From assembly GCF_009296315.1 (NCBI RefSeq), contig NZ_WHLY01000002.1, positions 248,001-312,000 of the forward strand: a stretch of DNA of 64,000 nucleotides. The letters run 5' to 3'. The notes below the pieces were generated by a model. The model worked only from the letters and a program-made list of their open reading frames with translations, did not search any database and was not told the DNA's origin. Positions 1-7,455 of the stretch are shown piece by piece. Positions within the stretch are counted from its first letter, which is position 1. Each line of letters starts with the position of its first letter. The DNA is from Salmonirosea aquatica. GTDB lineage: Bacteria > Bacteroidota > Bacteroidia > Cytophagales > Spirosomataceae. The translations under genes and the position numbers were made by a program.

Positions 1-147
1 CCTATAAACGAATGTAATTTTCAGAATCTTGATAAAGCCAATAGCCATCAGCTCAATAAAACGAATCCAAAATCCAGTATATAAATTCATTACCCAAAAA
101 CCAATCACTAGTAATCCGAAACAAATCTTTTTAACCACTTTTTACTC

Positions 148-1167
148 ATGAAAAAACGTAGTAGCTTATTATCTCTGGCGAGCCTGGCACTCATGCTCGT
201 AATGTACAACTGCCAGCGGGTCACGGATCCCCTGCCTACCGGACCTAACGCCGAATTGCTCAAGGGCTTCTCGGACATCAAGATGAAAACCGCCCCGGCT
301 ACGCAGCCCGAAGCCGTAGTGAGTACGCCCTCCGCCCTGATTCCTTCCACGAAACTCCTGGACGTTCAGGCGGGCCTGAAGAGCGGTAATCATTCCACCG
401 TGCAGCGCGCCGCTGACGACGTATCAGCTGCTCTTTCCGCGCAGGACATTGCTCAGTTGGCCGAGATGACGCCCGCCGACCTGAAGGCCCTGGAAACAGG
501 GGGTACCTTGTCCGCTGGCTTGCAGGCCGCGCTCGACCGCGCCATTGCGAACCCCGTCCTGTCTACCTACCTACCCAAAATGGTACTGCCTACCGTGAAG
601 GAAATTGCCTTCCCCGTGGTTGTGCCCGAGCGGGATGTCAATACCGGCAGCACCGACAAAAAAGCGGATAATACGTGTAAGAAGCAGGCTCAAGAAGCCT
701 ATAAGGCCACGCTAGACCAACTGAAAGATCAACGGAAAAACCAGCTGTCCGCGGCCGCCGCTACCAACAAAAGTAACATCGCTTCCATTAAAGCGGGTAC
801 GGCTACCTGCAAAAGTGGCGTGACAGCGAGTTACAGCGCACAACGGGTGGCTGCCCAGCAACAAGCCGCGGCCAACATCGCCGCGATCAATTCCAACCCC
901 AGCAACTCAGCCGTCGTAAAACGCTTGTTGATTGCCCTGGTGAACGCCAGCCTGTCCAAGCAGCTAGCTGACTTTACCCAAATGGAAGCCGCTGACAAGC
1001 GGGCTTGTGACCAGGCCGAACGGGCTGCCCTGGCGGCGAATGAAGCCGCGTATGAGGCTAATAAAGCGCAAATTGAAGCCAACTATGACGCGGCCGTGGC
1101 ACAAGCCGAAATAGCCCGTCAGCAGTACATTGCTAACTGTGAATACCAGCAGGGTATCGGCAGCTAA
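148..1167 (+). CDS. Ala-rich coiled-coil protein, putative lipoprotein
   Basis: 339 residues. I do not recognise a named family. The N-terminus has two Lys and an Arg, then a hydrophobic stretch ending at Cys22 (VMYNC), which could be a lipobox although the residues before the Cys are not ideal, so an exported or lipid-anchored envelope protein is inferred. The middle (about 40-160) is Pro/Ala/Thr-rich. The last 170 residues are very Ala-, Lys- and Gln-rich, strongly helical in appearance and probably coiled coil. They carry four regularly spread Cys (in TCKK, TCKS, ACDQ, NCEY) that could form disulfides outside the cytoplasm. It is followed after 31 bp by the YjbH-domain gene. The start ATG is the first in frame before the signal sequence. 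Confidence 0.75.
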   Translation: MKKRSSLLSLASLALMLVMYNCQRVTDPLPTGPNAELLKGFSDIKMKTAPATQPEAVVSTPSALIPSTKLLDVQAGLKSGNHSTVQRAADDVSAALSAQDIAQLAEMTPADLKALETGGTLSAGLQAALDRAIANPVLSTYLPKMVLPTVKEIAFPVVVPERDVNTGSTDKKADNTCKKQAQEAYKATLDQLKDQRKNQLSAAAATNKSNIASIKAGTATCKSGVTASYSAQRVAAQQQAAANIAAINSNPSNSAVVKRLLIALVNASLSKQLADFTQMEAADKRACDQAERAALAANEAAYEANKAQIEANYDAAVAQAEIARQQYIANCEYQQGIGS

Positions 1168-1198
1168 TTCCTGGTTGCTTCCTTCCTAACGTGGCTGT

Positions 1199-2044
1199 AT
1201 GGCACAAATTTTGATTTTACAAAAGAGCAAGGGTAGGATATTCCTGCCCTTGCTCTTTTTTTTGGGAATGTCCCTTTCGGGCCGGGGGCAGGTAAACCTG
1301 TCGGGTAAGCCGGGCCTGCTCTACGTCCCCACGGCGGATTCCACCGCGGAGGGTACCTTACGGTTTGGGGTCAATTACAATCCCATCGATTATGCATTGA
1401 GTACCACAGGCCGCAACGCCGAAGCGATCGCATACGTCAACTTAACGATCTTGCCCCGACTGGATGTGAACATCAGCGTATTGAAGGCAATTTCCAGGCC
1501 TGAGTTTCCCGTCATCAAGGATGTGGGGGACCGGCAACTGGATTTCCGGTACCTTTTGCTAAAAGAAAGACGTCTCCGGCCGGCGGTGGCGGTGGTGATG
1601 TCATCCCCTTTCACGGTGGATGCCGCCATGCTGACGCAGGTGGTGGTAGCTACTAAAACCTTCAACCTGCGTGGCGATTGGCAGGCCCTGATTACGGTGG
1701 GACTGGGCAGTCCCTACTTCGTGTACCGCGATGCCAAAGTCACGGCCAATGCCCATGCGTTCAGCAGCTTCAAGTGGCAGAAAAAAAGTGAATATATTCA
1801 CGATAACCATTACCTCGTCGGTCCCTTCGGCGGGATTCGGCTGGATTACCGGCAACGGGCGGGGCTGCTATTGGAATCTGACTCCAAACATGTGAACGTG
1901 GGCCTGTATACGCGTCTTTTCCAGCGCTGGAATTTGCAGGCCGGCCTCATCAATTTCGATCAGGTTACCGTGGGTACGGCATACTCCTTCGCGCTGCTGA
2001 AACCATCCCGCCGCCTAAAAAAAATCTATGGAGAAAAGCGTTAG
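1199..2044 (+). CDS. YjbH-domain outer membrane protein
   Basis: 281 residues. The signal peptide (RIFLPLLFFLGMSLSG) is followed by GLLYVPTADSTAEGTLRFG, which resembles the start of YjbH-type proteins (GLI-x-VPTA-x-x-x-x-DGTLR). YjbH proteins are envelope proteins linked to exopolysaccharide export in Proteobacteria; the Bacteroidota members are poorly studied. The rest alternates hydrophobic and polar residues with many aromatic residues, as expected for an outer membrane beta-barrel. The end overlaps the next gene by 17 bp, so the two are translated together. A strong terminator-like hairpin lies inside the signal-peptide codons (1221-1263). No other ATG would leave a signal peptide intact, so the start at 1199 is kept. 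The function is inferred from the family only. Confidence 0.7.
   Translation: MAQILILQKSKGRIFLPLLFFLGMSLSGRGQVNLSGKPGLLYVPTADSTAEGTLRFGVNYNPIDYALSTTGRNAEAIAYVNLTILPRLDVNISVLKAISRPEFPVIKDVGDRQLDFRYLLLKERRLRPAVAVVMSSPFTVDAAMLTQVVVATKTFNLRGDWQALITVGLGSPYFVYRDAKVTANAHAFSSFKWQKKSEYIHDNHYLVGPFGGIRLDYRQRAGLLLESDSKHVNVGLYTRLFQRWNLQAGLINFDQVTVGTAYSFALLKPSRRLKKIYGEKR
1221..1263 (+). terminator. strong intrinsic terminator-like hairpin inside a CDS
   Basis: The left arm 1221-1238 and right arm 1242-1259 pair over 18 positions with a single G-U wobble and a 3-nt loop. The stem is followed directly by more T, giving a run of eight T ending at 1263. This is the form of a Rho-independent terminator for the gene ending at 1167, but it lies in codons 8-22 of the YjbH-domain gene. 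Confidence 0.75.
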
Positions 2045-3143
2045 TTTGCTGCCGTTCCTGCTGTGTCTCCTGCAAGGCGTGTTCGCACAGGATAAGTCCG
2101 CCCGCGAAGGGGAGATGGAGAACGTCAGTCGTGATTCCACGGGCGCTTTTTACGAACAGCGCCTGTACCGCAATCCGCTGGAAGGTTTAGTGCGCATGCG
2201 TCCGGCCGGGGGAAATAACACTAATTTGATTCCGCTGATTCAGGGGGTATCCGTGGGGGTATATCGGTTGGCAGACAGCTTATCCTACCGTCCGCTCACG
2301 TCGCAGGAACGTCAGGCCTACCGTCAGAATTACCGTTTCCGTCCCTGGAACTACCTGCTCGATTTCCGCCTCCAGCCCGAAGTCATCGCCAACTTCGGCA
2401 ACCCGACCCAGACGGTGCAGGCCATGATCAGCCTGATGTTGCAAAGTCAGGTGTACCTCTGGCCCGGCATGGCCCTGAATTTTGGGGTATTGTTTCCCGT
2501 CATGAATAATCTGGACGGTCGCCCCAAGAGCATCCGTCCCGCCCCGCTCTATCTCAATCAGTTTCTGGCCTTGCCGGGCGACCACTATATTTCTGCCTCG
2601 GCGGGCCTGTTCCGCAGCGACCGCTACGGCCTGAACGTACAATACCAGCACGCCAACCTGAATGCCCGCTGGACCTACGGGTTCGAGGCTGGATTGACGG
2701 GCTTTTATTACTATCCGAAGGGAGGAATCTACTACACGAACCCGGATGAACTGCTGCTGCTGGGCAATGTGGCCTACCGCTTCAACCGCTTTGATTTCAC
2801 CACCAAACTGACCGCTGGTCGCTACCTCGATGGCGACTGGGGCGCGCGGATGGACCTTGTCCGGCAATTCGCCAACGTGGAAATCGCTCTCTTTGCCATT
2901 GCCACCCAGAATGGCTCCACCCTCGGCTTCAATTTCGCCGTTCCGATTCCGCCGGGGAAAATTGCACGCCTGGGCCCTACCCGGCTGCGTACGACCGAAG
3001 AATTCCGTTGGGAATATGCCTATGCCCGGGGGTATGGCATCGGGAACCGGTACCGGCTGGGCTATCAGCTGGACGAGCGGCTCCGGCAGTACCACCACTC
3101 CTACCTGGCCAACCAATGGCGTCGGCTCCAGCAGACGGACTAA
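2028..3143 (+). CDS. putative outer membrane beta-barrel protein, partner of the YjbH-domain gene
   Basis: 371 residues. The signal peptide ends near LLQGVFAQ. The body is rich in Tyr, Arg and Phe with alternating patterns (GLNVQYQHANLNARWTYGFEAG and similar strands), typical of an outer membrane beta-barrel. It has no motif I can assign to a named family. The ATG lies inside the end of the YjbH-domain gene (17-bp overlap), so the two products probably act together in the envelope, perhaps in surface polysaccharide handling. That role is inference from YjbH alone. A long open frame on the opposite strand (2280-3116) is a shadow of this gene. Confidence 0.65.
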   Translation: MEKSVSLLPFLLCLLQGVFAQDKSAREGEMENVSRDSTGAFYEQRLYRNPLEGLVRMRPAGGNNTNLIPLIQGVSVGVYRLADSLSYRPLTSQERQAYRQNYRFRPWNYLLDFRLQPEVIANFGNPTQTVQAMISLMLQSQVYLWPGMALNFGVLFPVMNNLDGRPKSIRPAPLYLNQFLALPGDHYISASAGLFRSDRYGLNVQYQHANLNARWTYGFEAGLTGFYYYPKGGIYYTNPDELLLLGNVAYRFNRFDFTTKLTAGRYLDGDWGARMDLVRQFANVEIALFAIATQNGSTLGFNFAVPIPPGKIARLGPTRLRTTEEFRWEYAYARGYGIGNRYRLGYQLDERLRQYHHSYLANQWRRLQQTD

Positions 3144-3168
3144 CGCATCTAACCAAACTCCTGTTGAC

Positions 3169-3474
3169 TCACACGGTAGCGATTACCGGTCCCGAAATCC
3201 CACTCCTACCTTCGTAGCGGGTAGGTTTCAGGGGGGAGGGGAGCTCGAACCCCCGGGACGCAGCTCCATCCCGTTCGGCCTGGCCAGTGGGTGAGGGAAC
3301 AACCTCCTCGTGAACAAGACTCATCAGGGTAGCGATCAACAGCCCCAGTCCCATTCCGATGAAAAGAAAGACCATCACGGAAATTGTGGGGAAAGCCAGA
3401 CGCAGGAGGTACCCCAGCAAAAGCCAGGAGAGTGCGGTAAACGAGAAGACAATTAAAAAGGAGGGAATTTTCAT
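3169..3474 (-). CDS. small membrane protein, two TM helices, unknown function
   Basis: 101 residues from the ATG at 3474 (MKIPSFLIVFSF); a GTG five codons upstream is possible but would put polar residues before the helix. Two hydrophobic segments (about 3-25 and 28-52) are followed by a polar, Pro/Gly/Arg-rich tail. It converges on the beta-barrel gene, ending 25 bp from it. There is no recognised family. The C-terminal 45 residues look low in complexity and could be partly non-conserved. Existence rests on the clear membrane helices and the correct open frame only. Confidence 0.45.
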   Translation of the reverse strand: MKIPSFLIVFSFTALSWLLLGYLLRLAFPTISVMVFLFIGMGLGLLIATLMSLVHEEVVPSPTGQAERDGAASRGFELPSPLKPTRYEGRSGISGPVIATV

Positions 3475-3833
3475 ACTAGTCACAGCCACAAAAGACAGAG
3501 TTTAGTGTGTAACAGGTAGGGAATGGGTCGATGCAATTTTTTCGTAAAATTAAACAATTATTGTACCATAAAATTTAGAAAGTGAGTGAATGGCCAATTT
3601 TAGTGAGGAAATAGGACCTCGAAGGCTGAAAAAAATTAGCAGGTCTTAAATTAAAAGTTTTCATCCCCTAAAAGGGTTGAAACCCAGCGAAATGGCGTCA
3701 TCCTTGCTTTCGCCAGTTTTATTAGAATCAAAACGAAGCCCGTACTTTTTTATTTTTATTCATTCTAAATAAAAGTTGTTTGCTAATAACAGTTACCTTT
3801 GGCAAAAATTCTAGTGTCAAACCTGCTGTTATT
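3475..3833. other. intergenic region with no gene seen; holds the promoter region of the iron-uptake operon
   Basis: This AT-rich region lies between a leftward small membrane gene and the rightward DUF4856 operon. No open frame with coding character and no RNA gene is visible. A -7 element sits near its right end. Confidence 0.6.
3794..3801 (+). promoter_or_regulatory. Bacteroidota -7 promoter element of the DUF4856-imelysin-HTTM-receptor operon
   Basis: TACCTTTG matches the Bacteroidota sigma-A -7 consensus TAnnTTTG exactly, 32 bp before the ATG at 3834. No good TTTG is found 19-20 bp upstream; the nearest TTTG (3779-3782) is too close. The site lies within a possible TTG-initiated extension of the next reading frame, which argues for the ATG start. 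Confidence 0.45.
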
Positions 3834-4946
3834 ATGAAAATCACTCCCCTTATTACCCTGGCGCTCGCCGCCCTGCTGTTTTCCTGTACCGACAATACCG
3901 GAGTCGATCCGGATGGTCCCAAGGAATATACGGTACCTACCACCTATGACTTCGAGAATGTGGATTATAAGGAATCCGCCAGCCGCATCAGCATGTGGCA
4001 GGGCTTCCAGTCCTACCTGGGCAAGGGTACCTCGCGCGTCCTCAGTGCGGATACCGTCAACTACCTCTGGAACAATACGAACAATGCCTTCACGGCGGAA
4101 CTGGCCAGCAACATCCCCTACCCTGCCAACGAACTGAACACGCTGACGTACAATCTGTCGGGCAAAACGGCCGATGCCCTGCTATTCAAGGCTTTGGCCG
4201 ATTCCATGGTGTACGTCAGTCAATTCAACAAAGCGGCCGCTTCCAAAGGGGTACCGGGTAAAATCGGCAACCGCCTTTTCAACTACAAAGGACTGGAATA
4301 CAACCAGTCGGTAGCCAAGGGCCTGATGGGCGGACTGGTGCTGCACAACGTGGTCGCTATTCTCGACAAGATCCCTACGGACAACAACACGACGGTGGTT
4401 CCCGGACAAGGTACCGCCATGGAGCACAACTGGGACCTGGCCTTTGGCTACGTGGGCATTCCGATGGACTACGACACGGCGTACAGCTATAATACCCAGC
4501 CGGTGCGGGCCGATCGTCCCCTGGCCATGGGTGGCTATTTTGCCGAACGGGGCAAGTACATTCAGGCGGGTGGCCGGGTGTTCGAGGCGTTCCGGACCGG
4601 GCGCGCCGCGATTTCGGCCCAAGATTACGCGGCCCGCGATGCGGCCATCGTCACCATCAAGGAATACCTGGAAAAGACGCTCGCGGCGGCGGCCTACAAC
4701 TACGTAACCTCGCCCCAAACCCAGACGGCGCTGGATTCGAAGTTCCACGGACTTTCGGAAGGAGCCGGCTTTATAATCGCGCTGAAGTACCGTCCGGCCA
4801 GCAGCCAACTGACTGCCGCCAACTACCAGACTTTGGCTTCGATTATGGATACCAGCTTCTATACCCTGGCGGAGGATGCCAGTAACGCCAAGCTGAAGCA
4901 GGCTCAGGCTATCCTTACCGAAGCCTACGGCAAACTACAACCCTAA
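3834..4946 (+). CDS. DUF4856-family lipoprotein
   Basis: 370 residues. The signal sequence ends in LAALLFSC, a lipobox with Cys18, so the protein should be lipid-anchored in the envelope. The mature part is mostly helical and contains the features I associate with DUF4856 of Bacteroidota (YDFENVDYKESASRISMW near the N-terminus, MEHNWDLAFGYVGIP in the middle). In the middle the EHNWDLAFGY segment and a GGYFAERGKY segment are the most distinctive. The start at 3834 is chosen because it begins the signal peptide and lies downstream of a -7 element. It is the first gene of an operon with imelysin, HTTM and a TonB-dependent receptor, so a role in metal or haem capture is inferred, not shown. Confidence 0.8.
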   Translation: MKITPLITLALAALLFSCTDNTGVDPDGPKEYTVPTTYDFENVDYKESASRISMWQGFQSYLGKGTSRVLSADTVNYLWNNTNNAFTAELASNIPYPANELNTLTYNLSGKTADALLFKALADSMVYVSQFNKAAASKGVPGKIGNRLFNYKGLEYNQSVAKGLMGGLVLHNVVAILDKIPTDNNTTVVPGQGTAMEHNWDLAFGYVGIPMDYDTAYSYNTQPVRADRPLAMGGYFAERGKYIQAGGRVFEAFRTGRAAISAQDYAARDAAIVTIKEYLEKTLAAAAYNYVTSPQTQTALDSKFHGLSEGAGFIIALKYRPASSQLTAANYQTLASIMDTSFYTLAEDASNAKLKQAQAILTEAYGKLQP

Positions 4947-4968
4947 TCCTGGTTTTTGCAGAAGTACG

Positions 4969-5010
4969 GTGGCAAAGCGTTCAAATCGGACGCTTTGCCA
5001 CAACGTTTTT
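4969..5010 (+). terminator. intra-operon intrinsic terminator
   Basis: A perfect 12-bp stem (4969-4980 with 4990-5001), a 9-nt loop and a T run (5006-5010) lie between the DUF4856 and imelysin genes. It should terminate part of the transcripts or protect the first cistron's mRNA, giving more DUF4856 product than downstream products. Confidence 0.75.
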
Positions 5011-5039
5011 AAAAGTGCCCGATCAATCTAGATACCCAT

Positions 5040-6125
5040 ATGAAGTACCCCCGCCTAATTCTCCCCTTCCTGCTGGCGCTCGCCGGTGGGATTTTCTACG
5101 CCTGCTCGGACAAAACAGGTACCCCCGACCCTACCCCATCCGGCAATGATACTTTCAAGTCCGGGATGCTGACTAACTACGCCGACCGGATCATCATCCC
5201 GGCTTACACGGACTTGACCACCCAACTAACGACCCTGGAAACCCAAGTCAACGCTTTTCTGGAAAATCCCTCTACTACGACCCAAGAGGCAGTCCGGCCC
5301 GCCTACCGGGCGGCTTACCTGAGTTTCGAGGGTACCGCCGCCGCCTATTTTGGCCCGGCGGGGGCGCTGTTGCTCAATAGTTACCTCAACACCTTTCCCG
5401 CGGTTCCGGCCAAAATCGAGCAGGCCGTGGCTTCGGGTACCTACAATTTCGAATTACCCGTGGTCAACGACAGCATCCAGGGTTTTCCGGCGCTGGATTA
5501 CCTGCTGTTCGAGCCCGGTGCAGTTGGCAAGTTTACGGGGCCCAATGCGGCGGCCCGGAAAAAATACGTGCGGAATGTCATGTCCCGCATGAAAGGGCTG
5601 GTGGCGAATACCTCCACGCAGTGGCAGGGTACCTACCGCACCACGTTCATCAATTCCCTCAAGACAGACGTGGGCAGTTCCATCGGATTTCTGGTCAACC
5701 AGTTTGCCTACGAAATGGATGCCCTGAAAGGCCCGCGCATCGGCTGGCCCTTCGGCAAATTGTCCAACGGGATGGTATTTGCTGATAAATCCGAAGGGTA
5801 CTATTCGGGCCTGACCAAAGACCTGGCCGTGGCCAACCTGACCAGTCTGAAGAAATACTTTGCCGGCGCAGAAGGCGATGGAATTGCGGATTACCTCGTT
5901 CTGCTGGGAAAAGAGGCCCTCGCCAATCAAGTATTAACTCAGTTCGATGTGGCCATTGCGGCGCTCCAGGCCATTCCCCAGCCCATGACGGAGTCTTTTT
6001 CCAAAAATCCCGCTGCGGTGGAAGAAGCTTACCGGCAGGCACAGAAACTGCTGACGCTGATCAAGACGGATGTGGCTTCGGCTACTTCGGTGCAAATCAC
6101 CTACCAGGACAATGATGGCGATTAG
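5040..6125 (+). CDS. imelysin-family lipoprotein
   Basis: 361 residues. The lipobox FYAC is at about residue 22. The body is the imelysin helical fold: an N-terminal half with LTNYADRIIIPAY and YRAAYLSFEG, a central GFPALDYLLFEPG, and a C-terminal half with GPRIGWPFG. Imelysin proteins are periplasmic or lipid-anchored iron-uptake proteins first described as peptidases. The family signature GxHxxE is here GFPALD, so the usual His and Glu are replaced by Pro and Asp. A peptidase or metal site of the classic type is therefore unlikely. The gene follows DUF4856 after a terminator hairpin and overlaps the HTTM gene. Confidence 0.82.
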   Translation: MKYPRLILPFLLALAGGIFYACSDKTGTPDPTPSGNDTFKSGMLTNYADRIIIPAYTDLTTQLTTLETQVNAFLENPSTTTQEAVRPAYRAAYLSFEGTAAAYFGPAGALLLNSYLNTFPAVPAKIEQAVASGTYNFELPVVNDSIQGFPALDYLLFEPGAVGKFTGPNAAARKKYVRNVMSRMKGLVANTSTQWQGTYRTTFINSLKTDVGSSIGFLVNQFAYEMDALKGPRIGWPFGKLSNGMVFADKSEGYYSGLTKDLAVANLTSLKKYFAGAEGDGIADYLVLLGKEALANQVLTQFDVAIAALQAIPQPMTESFSKNPAAVEEAYRQAQKLLTLIKTDVASATSVQITYQDNDGD

Positions 6126-7455
6126 GGTACCCCACGGTAATCGTCCGGTTTCCATCGCTCCGTTGGCCACCTTTCGGATTACGTTTGGGTTACTGATGGC
6201 CTACAGTCTGCTCCGCTTCTGGATGCGGGGCTGGATCACCAGCGTGTACGTGACACCGTCGTTTCATTTTACCTACTGGGGATTTGGGTGGGTGCACCCG
6301 CTGGGCGACACCGGCATGCACTTGCTTTTTCTGCTACTCTTCCTGGCTTCCCTGTGCATTGCGCTGGGCTTGTTCTATCGGGCAGCGGCGGTGATTTTCT
6401 TTCTCGGCTTCACCTACGTGGAGCTGCTGGACGTCACCACCTACCTCAACCATTACTACTTTATCAGCCTGGTGGCTTTCCTGCTGGTCTGGCTACCCGC
6501 CAACCGGCACTATGCCCTCGATGCGTACGGGGGTTGGATAAAACCACGGCCGCAAGTACCCGCCTGGACCATCGGCATTCTGCGTTTTCAAATGGGGCTG
6601 GTGTACGTATTCGCCGGGCTCGCCAAACTCAACGCCGACTGGCTGCTCCGGGCGGAACCGATGAAAACCTGGCTTCCGGCCAAAAGCCACCTGCCGCTGA
6701 TCGGGCCCTATATGTACGACGACTGGGTGGCGTACCTGTTCTCCTGGTTCGGCGCGGGCTACGATCTGTTCATCGTCTTTTTTCTGCTGAACCGAAAGAC
6801 CCGGCCGGTCGCCTACCTGTTCGTACTGGCGTTCCACGGGGCCACTGCTCTGTTTTTCCCGGGCATCGGCTTGTTTCCGTACGTCATGATACTCAGTAGT
6901 TTGATTTTCTTTTCGGGAGAATTCCACACCCGGTTTCTGGGGTACCTGCCCTTTCCCAAAAATTCGCTGGCCTGGGGTACCTACCGGTTCAATCGTCCGA
7001 AGGCCGTGGCTCTGCTGGCGGGCGTGTACGTTTTTTTCCAGCTCCTGCTTCCATTACGCTTCCTGCTGTATCCGGGAAAACTCTTCTGGACCGAGCAAGG
7101 GTACCGCTTCTCGTGGCGAGTCATGCTGATGGAAAAAGCCGGAGCCGCCTACTTTACGGTAAAAGATCAGACCGGAACAAAGGCGTACGCGGTGGACAAC
7201 AAGCAATATCTGACTCCTTTACAGGAAAAAATGATGGCCACGCAGCCCGATCTGATCCTGAAATACGCCAGCTACCTAGCCGACATTTTCCAGAAAAAGG
7301 GTATCGAAAATCCCCGGGTTTACGCTGAGGTCTACGTCACGCTCAACGGCGAGCCCTCCCGCCTGTTCATCGATTCAACGGTGGATCTGGCGGCTAAAAA
7401 ATTAAGTTGGCGCCCCTACGACTGGGTTTTGCCCTACGAAAACAACTTACCATGA
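6112..7455 (+). CDS. HTTM (vitamin K-dependent gamma-carboxylase-like) membrane protein
   Basis: About 447 residues, starting at one of two adjacent ATG (6112 or 6115) inside the end of the imelysin gene. The N-terminal two thirds hold several hydrophobic helices in the HTTM pattern: PLATFRITFGLLMAYSLLRFW, then YFISLVAFLLVWLPANRHYALD, RFQMGLVYVFAGLAKLNADWL and a later FHGATALFFPGIGLFPYVMI. The last 110 residues are soluble and probably periplasmic. HTTM domains are shared with the vertebrate gamma-glutamyl carboxylase; the bacterial members have no proven general activity. Tight coupling to imelysin and a TonB-dependent receptor suggests a part in ligand processing or uptake across the inner membrane. 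The end overlaps the receptor start by ATGA. Confidence 0.82.
   Translation: MMAIRVPHGNRPVSIAPLATFRITFGLLMAYSLLRFWMRGWITSVYVTPSFHFTYWGFGWVHPLGDTGMHLLFLLLFLASLCIALGLFYRAAAVIFFLGFTYVELLDVTTYLNHYYFISLVAFLLVWLPANRHYALDAYGGWIKPRPQVPAWTIGILRFQMGLVYVFAGLAKLNADWLLRAEPMKTWLPAKSHLPLIGPYMYDDWVAYLFSWFGAGYDLFIVFFLLNRKTRPVAYLFVLAFHGATALFFPGIGLFPYVMILSSLIFFSGEFHTRFLGYLPFPKNSLAWGTYRFNRPKAVALLAGVYVFFQLLLPLRFLLYPGKLFWTEQGYRFSWRVMLMEKAGAAYFTVKDQTGTKAYAVDNKQYLTPLQEKMMATQPDLILKYASYLADIFQKKGIENPRVYAEVYVTLNGEPSRLFIDSTVDLAAKKLSWRPYDWVLPYENNLP

Noticed and set aside
2280-3116. Long open frame on the minus strand opposite the beta-barrel gene
   Set aside because: It is the antisense shadow of a well-supported gene; its translation lacks domain features and is rich in Val/Gly/Arg as expected from reading the opposite strand.
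3238-3254. tRNA T-arm-like hairpin (minus strand GGGGG, TTCGAGC, TCCCC)
   Set aside because: No acceptor, D or anticodon arm is found around it, and it lies inside the codons of the small membrane protein gene. Chance GC-rich palindrome.
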